Of a stretch of DNA of 64,000 bases, positions 1-11,600 are shown one piece after another. Made by a program: the position numbers and the translations under genes. Under the pieces are notes generated by a model, which did no database searches, had not been told where the DNA came from, and was given only the letters and a program-made list of their open reading frames with translations. Every line of letters starts with the position of its first letter. Positions within the stretch are counted from its first letter, which is position 1. This DNA is from Onchocerca lupi (taxonomy: Eukaryota > Nematoda > Chromadorea > Rhabditida > Onchocercidae). Where the stretch lies: the NCBI GenBank assembly GCA_028564675.1, contig JAOVVO010000250.1, positions 1 through 64,000 on the forward strand. The letters run 5' to 3'.

Positions 1-96
1 GATCTTGGCGACGTTTTTGGGTTACACTTTTTTTTTTTCAACACAATCATTTTCCAGTAATTTCTTGCTCATATGCAGTGAAAAGAGCTTTTTCAG
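1..96. other. Window edge, apparently intronic
   Basis: No open coding tract is visible. The stretch ends in a pyrimidine-rich acceptor (tttttcag, ending at 96) that opens the first coding-like exon, so it is probably intron of a gene starting to the left of the window. Confidence 0.4.
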
Positions 97-1010
97 TTGA
101 ACATAACATCGGCAGCTGATCTTTTGAACAAATCTTTAGTGCTAACAGAAGATCTTGGTGAAGTTAAGAAAAAACTTTCGGTTTTGCAGTCTGCTTGCGC
201 TCGTTTATTCGAGAAATTGCGTGGTACGGCTAACTTTTTGCAGGTTTGTTGAAATTAAGTAATGGTATTGTCATCAGCTGCTCATTAGATGGTCAATTAA
301 ATAGAAAATCTAACAGTGTTCTTTTTCTTTGATCCGAACATGGTTGTTTATGGCATGCAATGTTGTTTTATGTTTAATAACGGAATTATTTTTGTTCATT
401 GACAATGAGCCAACGTGGTCTTTGATAATGAATTTTTTTTATTTAGCATGACTTTTTTTGTACTCTTCTCGAAGAATTGAGTGCAGGTGATCGAGGCAGA
501 GAAGTAAGAAGCATTTCTCATTGATCTTGATCACTCACTGGCAATAGCCATTGATATTAGCCATCATGATATTGAAGGTATTTCAAATTTAGCTAATAAA
601 GTGAAAAAATTGAAAATGATGAATGTAAAAGATCAGTTAAAAATAAAAATCAACAGGACTATTGAAACTTCAAATTACTTCTGATCATAAATCTCATTAA
701 TTCAGTATTGGTGGATATTAATTCAATATTGTTTATTTTGTAACCGCAGAAGAAAGCATCGGAGATTTGTCTGCTCATTTTCGGTACATCATCTGTACTA
801 TCTAGTGAAAATCAACAAGCTTGTTTTTTACTGTTTTAGCTGGTTCCGGGTAATAGTATCGATATATCTTTTTAACTGAATAAATAGGATATTTATTACA
901 GAAAGCATCGGCTTTTCTACGAGCTCGCAGAACTAACAGACGATTAAATATCGATTTAGCGGAGTTAAATCTCGATTTAGCAAACGAAAAGATGGAAGAA
1001 ATTTGACTTG

Positions 1011-1424
1011 TTAATTGTTTCACTTTAGCTTTTCTCGCTACAACAAGAGATTCTTTCATTTTAACTTCATATTGAAGTTTTGCACTTTTCTATTCAGTTC
1101 ATCGCCTGCTGGTTCTTGTGCTGAAGCTGTTTCTTTTTTCTATCATGTTTTTCTTCAATTCATTTATTTCATCGTCCATTTCATGTGCTTGCAGCCTTTC
1201 AAGAAGTAAAACACAGACTTCTTGAAAGGTTGCAAGCACATGTTGCTGATTTGCGAAAACCAAAGCAGAAACTGATCGATAAGCTACATGAATTGAAGGA
1301 AAAAATGGTATAAAAAGAAGTACAGCTTCAGCACAAGAATTTTTCACAAGTGCGATGAAATATATGAAAAAGCGCGAAAACTTCAGTATGATGTTAAAAT
1401 GAAAGAATCTCTTGCTGTAGCGAG
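1011..1424. repeat. Large imperfect palindrome of coiled-coil coding sequence
   Basis: The left arm, about 1011-1206, reads on the minus strand as a diverged copy of the right arm, about 1218-1424, read on the plus strand. An 11-base spacer separates them. Near the centre cttgcagcctttcaagaag faces cttcttgaaaggttgcaag. At the outer ends both arms carry a KMKESL(V/A)VA-type tract. The left copy has lost one base relative to the right (gtgcaaaacttc against gcgcgaaaacttc), which shifts its frame. The structure looks like an inverted duplication of one or two exons followed by divergence; the transcript could fold into a long hairpin. Confidence 0.75.
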
Positions 1425-2258
1425 TCAAATGACTGGGAAGTGTTGTGAGTTGGGAATTCAAGTTGCAGAACTTGCATTTGAAAAATGGACGATGAATCAG
1501 AGAAGGTAATTTGCTTTATTGTTTAATTTCAAGGTATACGTTCTTGATTAAAAAAAACAAAAATTTGCTGCATATCCGCAGTTCATTCATGATTTTTATC
1601 TTAGCAGACATTTTTCCGCAATCATAACTGAAAAATCATTGTTGTTTCTAAGTGCTTGAATTGAAATGAATATTGCTACGTTTTGAAAAATGTCGATAAT
1701 GCATTAATTGGCTATTGATTTTACTGCCAATTAAATAGTGTTTTATATCGAGAATTTCAACTTCGCAGTTCGTATTCGAAATATATCTGAAGAAAAAAGA
1801 AAGGATATCGAAATATTTAAGAATGTTATAAAATTAAATTTGCATATTCTTCATCTTCTGTTTTCAGAAACATAATATTGATATCGAAATTATAAATATC
1901 AACTGCCCTCTCGTAACAATGCACTGGCTCGTTACAGAAATGGAAGTTTCTTATTTTTCTCACAAGTGAATATCGAATAAATAATTTTTGGATAACAAAC
2001 GTGTTTATATTGCAGGTATTATTGGATTAAATAACAAAATGCGTCAGATGATTGGTGTTGTGAAAGAAAGTTTAGGAATTATTGAGGGGAAGATTGACAA
2101 ACCGATTATAGAAGCGACAAATGCGGAAATAGCAGACTGGTTCAGGTAATTTGACTAAAAACCGTTGTGGCATATCTAATTAGATTTTCTCTATTAATAA
2201 TAAATAGTAAAACAATTAAAATCATAAAAAGAGATTTGCAGCGTTTAAAGTCTGAAAA

Positions 2259-2337
2259 TAATTTTTTAAGCATATGCTTTCCATTTCACCAGTGATCTTT
2301 TCATTGCTGAAATAGAAAGCATATGCTTAAAAAATTA
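2259..2337. repeat. Perfect 23-bp inverted repeat with 33-nt loop
   Basis: The arms at 2259-2281 and 2315-2337 are exact reverse complements around the core aagcatatgctt. The element lies between two of the coiled-coil exon candidates and has no transposase or other explanation in the sequence. Confidence 0.85.
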
Positions 2338-2781
2338 AAAAATGCTAAAAACTATGCTGGCACTCTTTTGTTCGTTTATTTTTTTCATAATCTGTGCCCA
2401 GTTATCTTAAAATTGCTTTTCACACTTAATATGAAAATTTTCAAAATTGAAGAAGCACTTCAATTAGAAAATAAGCGTCTCGAAGCAGTACTTGCTAATA
2501 TTAGAATTTTGTTGCAAAGGACTTGTGAACGACTCAATAAACTGGTGGGTTTTAATTAAAATTTTTATTTTTTTCAAGTATTGCATTTAGCGTGAATAAT
2601 AAAATTCTCTGGTGCTGAACAATCAGGATTTTCAAAAAAATCGAAGTTTTTTCTGGAAATTTAATTTCAATTCCAATAAAATCAGTTGCAACCTAATTTG
2701 ATGGAAATGTGCGAACAGATATTGCCTGAAATAAACGAAATTGATGAAACAATTAAGCCAACAATGCACAAAGTGCATTAA

Positions 2782-5370
2782 GTGCAAAAAACTACAAGTA
2801 GCTTCTTTTATCAGATCTCTTTTGTGTACACACTCTTGTGATTTACTTCTCAAAAGCAGGAATAGAATGATCTAGATAAATCAAAACGAATCAACATAGA
2901 CAAAACAGAAGCTTTCAAACCAGCTCAATGACTTTTTATTTTGCATAATTTCGTATCTCCAAAGCTCTCTTAATTTTATTGAAGCTTCTCATCAAGAATT
3001 ACTGTCTAGTTATGTTTTTGTTTATCATCTGCTCTGCCGAAGTAACAGAGAAGATCTTTTACACTCCTGGAAAACGAATAGTACTCTCTTGTTACTCTGG
3101 CGCTGCATAATTAGGAATGAACAAGCTATTTCTAATTTATAAATACTTTGAAGTTGACACATACCACATCTGTCATTTGATTCATGTATCGTTTGATGAT
3201 GATACTGTTTATAGTATTAAGACTTATTTCATCTATTATGACGTATTGATTATCATTGTTAATTTTATTATTTCTCTCGATAGTTTTTGAAAAAATTTTT
3301 ATGCAAACATAATCATGAACTGGTTGTTTCGAATATGACTTTAGTTTTTTGAAGTAAAAAATTCATAAAAAAATCTAACGGAATGAATTCATAAAGCAGA
3401 AAACTGCACAATAAAGCATCTGTTTTGAACAAACCTTTTCCGCTGCAAAATGAAATGACACATGACTATAGCTACTTTTTGTTCTTCAACAAAAAATACA
3501 AAGTAATTTTGAAAAAGTGATTTAATAAAAAAAACGCTATGCCTCGGTCAATAAGCTCTCCGTCTCGTCGAATATTCGCATGAAATAATTGATGAAATGG
3601 AATTTTTTTTCCGATCTGTGAATTCTTTTAGATTCGTGAACTTTCTTTTCCTATTTTTAGAGAAATTCTGTATGGAATGTGGGGCGAAAGACTAATTGAA
3701 CAATCTTGTAGCTAGTTCCCGCTGAAGTTTCCCTCAAGATAGCTGGGGTATGTAATGAAGCTGTTCTATTCATTAAAGCGAATGATTGGAGGAATTTATG
3801 GGACGAGACGTGTTCGGCCTGTTCTCAAACTTTCAATAAGTATGATGTCTCGCTTGCTTCATGAAGCGTAGACATTGAATGCCTTCTCCAAGTGAATCAT
3901 TTCTGATAAGCAGAAATGGCGCTGTGGGAATGGACCAGACGTTGGGTTGAAGTATAAATCTTCATTGAGTTAAAGCATAAGTGAAGAATGAAAAAGATTG
4001 GTAACTGAAATTATATTACATCAGTTTTCTTAAAACAGTATTCCACAAACTGATTTTTTCTGCTAACTCTCGCTGTGAATCAGCACACCGTCTGGCTCAA
4101 TCCAATGCTAATTAAATTATAATTTTTTTTTGATCAGCCAACTCATTGCAATATTTGCTCGATTTTATGGAAAGCATTTAGAACACAGATCCTTTCTTCC
4201 CACTTTCGCCTGATCATTGGTGATTCCACATTATGTCACACTTTCTTGATCGATTGTGAAAGGTAACAGTGAAAGGATTGAGGCAATATGAGATAGTTGA
4301 GAATTAAAAGGACATTAATAGCCTCCCAGTCCCTCCCCCCTTTCCCTTGATGCACTTCAGCGAAAGTTATTAGCACAAAAGATCTCAAATTCTTATCACT
4401 TGGTATTGCAAGAACTATTTTCTTAGTCATTAACGGATAAGTAGGAAAAAAGGCAGTAGTCATAAAATCAAGTTGTTCCACGGATCTGAACTGCTCTCAA
4501 TCGGCACAGCAATAACATCTGAATGACAGAAATCGGCAAATCAGGTGATCTTTCCCATTGTTGTCACTGAAAAAAGGTTCACATCTGGTTCCGTAACCCA
4601 ATTTAGCCATCCAAATGTGCTTTTTTCGAAAAACAAAACAATATATAATCTATTGGTTTGCATATGCATGCATTCTGTGATTTCGTTGCCAGAGCTCGTT
4701 ATCAATTTCTGTGCTGAAAACCAGAAATATGAATTTTATTTTTGCTCATTTTACAATTGGTATCGTTATCTCGCTCCATGTAGTGGTTTCGAATCCATTT
4801 CTTTAAGAATTCTTAGAACTAACTCAAAAGTGCAAAATATTAAACATTGCTTTTCAATACTTTATTCTTATTCTATATATTTATTATGTTAGTATAAGCC
4901 GCATGATTTCATTTCCTATTTTAAATATTATTGGCTTTTGGAATTTAAAGCCATTAATAAATCACTCGAGATGAAAACTGACAGTGCAAAAGTGTTATTT
5001 GTAATAGGAAATTTTTATAGTTTTAACATTATTTGCTCCAAAGTTACTTTCTCTATTAAGCAAACATATTGTAAATATGTAAATTGAAGCAAGCAAAAAA
5101 AGAAGGTATTTCGTTCGCGATTTAATTTGAAACAATAATAAGCAAGATTTAAGCGAATTAGAGACTTCTTCATTCCACTCAATTGTTGCTAAAATGGTAT
5201 GAGCAAAGCAGACGTAATCGGCAATAGCAGCTGCTTCTACAAACTTCATATTGCAAAATTTTACAAACAAAAAGCAGAATATTTTCTTATAAAAAAGTAA
5301 GCGATAAAAATTGGGACCAAACTGAAGCAATTTTTTCACCTTCTACTTCTTTCTAGTAGAATAACATTAG
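2782..5370. other. Intergenic, no gene recognised
   Basis: AT-rich sequence without a convincing exon chain. A minus-strand tract near 5160-5280 reads EAAAIADYVCFAHTILATIE and follows a tag acceptor-like site, but it has no good donor and no partner exons, so I do not call it a gene. Confidence 0.4.
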
Positions 5371-5627
5371 ACATTTGGTATATGAAAATAAGAAAATCGA
5401 ATTGATCAAACAAATTTTGGTATGTCTAGAAAGTTTTAATATCAAATATGAAGTAATTCAAGGTTTTGCTGTTTTCTATCAAAAAGCACTGATCATTTTC
5501 ACTATATTATTTATTTGTGAAAATTGCGTAAATATCTTGCGAAAAGTTCAAAGAAGAAGCACGTGAATTCCGGCTGCAATTTTTGGCGAACGCGACATAT
5601 CAGCGCGATCTCCGCCAAAGACAGTGA
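5371..5627 (+). CDS. Two possible exons of a small coiled-coil protein
   Basis: A candidate exon at 5371-5419 (HLVYENKKIELIKQIL) ends at a gtatgt donor in phase 0. A second candidate from about 5547 reads KEEAREFRLQFLANATYQR and stops at 5625-5627. Both are charged and coiled-coil-like, similar in character to the tracts at 97-2781, so they may be another fragment of that locus. The acceptor before the second exon (cttgcgaaaag) is weak and no start codon is assigned. Treat as tentative. Confidence 0.2.
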
Positions 5628-8600
5628 AATGAATTCGAAAGATCCAGAAATTTTTTGGAATGAATCAATTAAGACTCAGTTGATAATGCCATGGATTTGG
5701 ATGAATGGCTTTCGGGAAATTAATGTAAAGTACCATTAAGCATGCAGCGGTGTCGCTAGATTAATCAACAGTTACGACCGACTGCGGTTCTCTCGTGTCA
5801 ACTCTTTTGTTCCATAAAGTAGCGGAAGTCTTGCGCACTTTGCAACCCATTTGGTGACCTCATTTCTCGATCGAGAACATGGCTCTCTTCCGTATCCATT
5901 CTTTTCATAAATTCCTTGTCAAAATTCATTTAATTGTTGATAGCAATGACTTATGTCAACCAATATTCGCTTCTCAGGTTCTTTTGTAATTTTCAATCTT
6001 CAACTGTTTTGGATTGAATGATTCACTGTTTACTGTCCATTGCAATTATTTACACAAATAACAGACACATCCTATCTTTGCAGTTCAATTAAGCTACTTG
6101 TGCCAAATAATCTTTATTGTCACAGCAATGAAATTATAACATGCAAGTCTTTGCGCTTCTTTTGATAATATTCTCGTACTCATATACTGCGACAATAAGC
6201 ACCACTCAAACTCTTGACGCTTATTAGCTTAGCAATTTCTCATAACATTAGCAGATTCTCCAGCAGCAACATTTGAATACCCGCCAGTCCTAATGTTGGC
6301 TCTACGCCAGACGTTCCATTTCTGTCTTAAATTATGTGACGTCGTTGCAAGGCTTCTATAGGTTGGGTTTGTGTTTGACCTTTGTTGACCTTCATTTGGT
6401 GGGTTGTTTCAAGATTTCTCGAGTCTGGGAATACAATTATTTGTAAATAAACTGAAAATAATTTTTGGAAGACAAAGATACGAGACAAAGATATTCATCG
6501 CACTTCATGTCAAAAATTTTGATCCTACAGGTCAAACATCCGGTAATCATTTTAAGTGATCTGAAAATAGCTCGTTTACAGAAATTAATTTCCAATCTAT
6601 ATTTTAGTATAAATTTTTTTTCTCATCCAATTTTTTTTCCTTTTTTTTTTTGTTTCTTAGCGCAGAAAACAAAGAAGGCAAATAAGAGAAAATTAGTTGA
6701 AAAATTTGTTTCAACTGTGGCCATTCATCTGATCAGTTACGTTTGTAATTTAATTACAGCTGATTATCATAATTCAATTAATGGTTAGCCAGTTATAACT
6801 TTGCCACAGATCTCAGAGTCGACAATTCGTTGTGAAGATTCGAATTGATGCACAGTATTGACCGATCTACCCTTATACTATGTGATTGTTGATTCGGTTA
6901 TTTTTGATTTAATCTTATAATAAACGGAATTTTTTGGATCTTTTCTAGGGATAGAATTTCAGGAAAGTGCCAGAAATTAGAATTGTTCCTATCGAATTAT
7001 TAAACTGAATTGAATGCTTTTTCATGCGAAACTGCTAAAGTTTACTATGAAATTGTTCAATATATTGAAATGCTTAAGAGAAAAAACTGATGATACTGTA
7101 TTATAGATGGTTCTTCTGGGAACATTCTAATTCATTGCTGCTCTTTGGGAGACCGGATGATCTTATTATAGAACTTCATGTTGAACGAGATGTCGGCAGT
7201 GTCACTTAATTCGATGCAAGATTTAGTTTTCTTCATTTGTTTCTAAGTTTGATAAGCATTTAAAACTAATTGTTTTTGAAGTTCCTTTCTCTTAACATTC
7301 CAGATATTCAGTTTTGATTGCATTCAAATGGAAAATTTAGATATCCCGCATAAGTCATTTAGAAAACTGAACTGTACAACGTAGCATTTCAGCATTAAAA
7401 ATTTTTGAAAGTAATGTCTCTAAATTTATTTATTTCATATTATATTGAAATTTTGAATAATATGCTGAAATGGATTAGTAAATCCTATGTTTGTCTCTCC
7501 TCTGTATCCGGATAGTGAAGAAAGTTTGACTGTGTTCATCTACATCTGGTTTTAGTTGGGATATCATAGCCTAATTCAGTTGAGATCTGAAGCAGGATTC
7601 TGAAGAACCGGTTTTGGATTGCAATTGCATGAAGTATAGGACTGAGAATTGGATAGATATTTCATGAATTTATTGCAGGCGTTTGCGATGTTTCAATTTG
7701 CTTTCACACTGTATATAATATTGTACAAAAACATTGAGAAATGAGTTTTTTTTTCTTTTTTCTTTTTTTTTTTTATACGATGGAAATTTCAAAAATATTT
7801 CCCGAGACAATTAGTGTCTACTATCATTTGCGTATTAAACAACGAGCAATGGAAAAATTAAATTTTGCACATTTTGTTAATATAACACTGAAGGAATTCG
7901 TAATAATCTAACATTGAGATATTTTTATGTTAGAATTATTTTTAGATTTTTCGTTTTTATAATTTCTCAGATTTTGCAATCTTCATATTACCTCTTCTAA
8001 TTTAAGTTTCTTCCACATTTTTCCTGAAAATATCTACTGTCATTACTTTATTTTGTTTAATTATTCTTCATTGTTTTATTAAGTTCATCATTTGTATTGC
8101 TCGAAATGTTTGATCTGATAAATCCGTGCTGGTTTTCATTTTTAATATCATTAAGCGAGCTAAATTTTCTGATCGGTTTTATAATATTCTTGTTAATAAT
8201 CTTAAATTTTTTGATTTTCTTGCAGTTTTTGCAAGTTTCGGGCTATGTTTTTAAGGTAGATATATTCTTAAGTCGATTTTTTGAATTAACTTTGTTTCTA
8301 ACTACAAATGCGGTAGACAGATCTCATGGACGAATAAAGCATTTAGAAATGCCTCTTCAATTTATTGCATGCACTGATACATTTCGACAAATAATTTTTG
8401 TATAGTAACTTGTCATTTCAAATGAGATGTCGAAGATGTTGCTTGCGCTAAACAAATTAGTACGGTAAATGGACAGTAGCGGACTTCAATATTTATGTCA
8501 TGACCGAATGACCATTTCTGTGTTAAAAGAGAACGAATTTCGGATTTGTGAGGGTCAATCGCACTTATTTATAGTGCTTTATATGAAAAGTTTGTTTCCC

Positions 8601-11600
8601 GAGGAGTTTTATTTTGCATTTATTTATGCAAGATCAATTGAATTAAAGACTGAATCCATGAGGTCGGAAAAGTAGAGGCATCTTAACTAGCACGTGAATT
8701 AAGCTATTATATTACATCTTGACTTGTACTGGAGACAAAAGAATCAGGATGCGAGTTTAAATCAGACATTAACGTGTATACTTTGTCCTTTGTTAATGAT
8801 TCGTGATTATTCAACGTTCCCATGAAGCAATACCATGAACTATGCAGCAGCTACAACAATGCTTTTCCAATAGAGGTTTGTCATATAAAGTGATAGAAAA
8901 TAGATCATCAATTCTAGTAATACAAATCGTACCCAGCGTTCCTGACTATCACATTCTGACTTTTAGACTTTTTCATCGAGGATTTCTTAACGTTTAGTCG
9001 TTTTTGTTTGGGAGTTAGTAACACAGTATTTGTTTCTGGATGAATTCTTTTTATTTATTGCTGTTTCTATCATTTGTCTAACATACTTCAAACTACTTTT
9101 TTTTTCCTTGAATTACATTTCTATCTTCAAATTCGCTGTTGCTGTGTCAGTAGTCGTATTCTCATATACTGCAAGTAGAAATGTTCCATAGTCTTCCTTT
9201 CTCTTGAATATTTGCCAGAATAACATCACATTTATTCTGTGAAATAAATAAAATAAGGATCTATTCAAATTATCGATTAGCACAGCGACACGAATTTCAC
9301 ATCCACATGAGGAACTGAGAGTAGTTGCCTTATTTAGAAAGCATTTCTGTTATGCGGTTTGCAAATTAGATTTCTGACGCGTTTCAATCTTTATTTTGCT
9401 ATAGTCTTGTCTGTGAAGCAGTAGATCAGACAGGTGTCAAGTGCAGAATCAGTGCAACTGATATTTTTCCCGTAATATCTTCAACATTTCTGTTTCATCC
9501 TCAAGTATGAAGTAAATATATTGACAAAATTATCAGCAGGCTGTAGTAAAGACTTTCAGCTTGCCCTATCTATGCCAACCACTTCTAATTATATATTTTT
9601 ATTGCATTTTTATCTCAAAATTGCTCAAAGTTCCAATATTTCCATTAGTGCATTCCCTTGTTCCTTATCACCTATCTCACTCCTTCCCGAGACTACTTTG
9701 TTGAAGAAATTTTTTTTGCATCATCTCATCAAAATTTTTGGAATTGGAAAGAATGCATAAGTCATCTCTATCTATATAGGTAAGGCTTAGTTCAGCCATC
9801 CAAAATTTTTTTTTATTCACTTAGTATGATGCCGAAATAATACTGATGATAAAATGATTGTTGTTTCGGTACAGCACTAAGTAGATGGTCAAGTTCTTAC
9901 GTAGGTGGCTTATCTGGCTAACTGTGACCAGTTTGTTTATAATTAATCAGAAAGAAATTCTTCCTTTCAACATTTGCTTGAGCATCTATTTTCGTGCCCA
10001 GTTTATGTGCTTCCTGTTCAATATTTTCTCCAAAATTGGGTATGATTCATCTATCATTAAATGTGATTCATTACTCCCTTTCGTTTTAAATCCTTCATTT
10101 ACTCATCTCTGACCACTCAATTTTACATGACTCAAAAAAACTATATCAGTAGCAGAATTCATCTTTCTTCTTTATGGAAATGATTACATGGTGAATATAC
10201 AAGGAGTAACAAAATGAATTTTAGCATCTGCTGAAGTTTTGCTGAATAACATCTTTATGACAAAGTTGTCAATTTTCTTATAAGGATATGTTCATGTTAC
10301 ATTGATGAAATGACACTCTTCATTAGTTCTTAAGAACTCATTCAAATTCCTGCAGTTATTATATGACATGACTGAATTTTACTATTATCACTCTCACTAA
10401 CTACTACTGCTGCAAACTAGGTTCATCTCTTCGTTATCTCATTAAATCATTAAATGAGAGGCAAACTTGGTCAGTGTAGTAGTAGTGAAAGCAATAAGTG
10501 ATGTAGGTAATATTAGTGAGAAAAAAAATTACAATCCCGTTTGTTAATTTCATTTCTACTCGAAGTTGGATATAAGTCGTTTGTTTTCAACTAACCATTG
10601 ATGACGTGTGACAGTTTTTGACAATCGTCGATGCAAATGATGATGCAAGATTGTTTTGTTTTATTAATGTAATGCAAATGATTCATTCGATGATTTCACT
10701 TTCTTATTGCATAAGTTTGGATTCAGTTATTTTATATTTTTAGTTTTAATGATTTTCAGTGAACAAATTTCTATTTCATTTTTCCGAATAATTAATAATT
10801 TACACGTTATACTTTTCTTGATATATCATATTTTTTCATTATACTGAACAAGGATTGTAAAAATTCATTCTTATCTCTCTTATGTTAACAGAAAAAGTAG
10901 CGAATATATTAGCTTCCTCTGTTTCTCAGTTTTATCGCTAGTAAAGCTTGACCATTGATTCTGTTGCTATCATTTCTTCGGTTACGGCTTTTCTGCCGAA
11001 TCTGTCTCGATCAAGTTACAAGAAATGAAAACATAGTGCATATAAAGATAGAAATGAACTTTAGGCATCCTCAAACTGTACCATTTCTCATCAAGCGAAT
11101 TGATATATTTGGCCGATTATGGTACAAATTTCATATTAATTTACATCCTAAACTAATATCCCGCTTTGTACGATCTATCATCAAACTTAGCATAAATTCA
11201 TGATTTGTATCGAAGTAATCTTCGGAATTCATCAGAAAAATACAAGAATTCTGGAAAATATATCCAGACTTCATCATCTCATGCTTAGAAATATTCCATT
11301 GATAGACTTTGAACAGGACAGACATAAAATGAAGTTTCCTTATAGGAGGTAATCTTTATATTTATCCTTTTTCAATCTTGGAAAGAAAAGAGAGTAGAAA
11401 GTAATATTGATTATATGTTAGCACAAATTATGCCATCTGTAATTAGTGTGCAGAACTCTTTCTGTTGTTCGCCTGAACTCTTTCTGCTAGATATTTCGAA
11501 GTCAGTTACATTTTATTCGAATTCTTAAGTGTTCTTCATTTGCAGTAATGATCTGCGATGTTAAGTGTTATCGAAATATTTTCTCAATATAAGTGATTAA

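Larger units (their letters stand above)
97..2781 (+). pseudogene. Coiled-coil gene or gene remnant, 5' end missing, unrecognised
   Basis: Several short exon-like tracts rich in Glu, Lys, Leu and Gln lie on the plus strand between plausible splice sites: 97-243 (LNITSAADLLNKSLVL...), 1351-1505 (CDEIYEKARKLQYDVKMKES...), 2016-2145 (MRQMIGVVKESLGIIEGK...), about 2449-2544 (EEALQLENKRLEAVLANIR...) and about 2684-2781 (...ILPEINEIDETIKPTMHKVH, stop). Heptad-like spacing suggests coiled coil. I could not join them into one frame: the phases at 1505/2016 and 2145/2449 disagree. The tract after the first intron (487-683) reads VIEAEK, then a TAA, then continues coding-like in the same frame (EAFLIDLDHSLAIAIDISHH). 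This favours a decaying gene, although an unrecognised intron or sequence error could produce the same picture. No family is recognised. Confidence 0.35.

Noticed and set aside
4760..4800. tRNA-like T-arm string ggtttcgaatcca
   Set aside because: No matching A-box, acceptor stem or anticodon arm could be found around it.
8097..8405. Plus-strand 102-codon hydrophobic frame
   Set aside because: Composition is dominated by F, I and L from T-rich sequence, with no family motif and no flanking exons.
10370..10530. Apparent inverted/direct repeat around ctactactgctgcaaac and gtagtagtagtg
   Set aside because: Only short CTA/GTA triplet runs match; the arms do not align beyond them.
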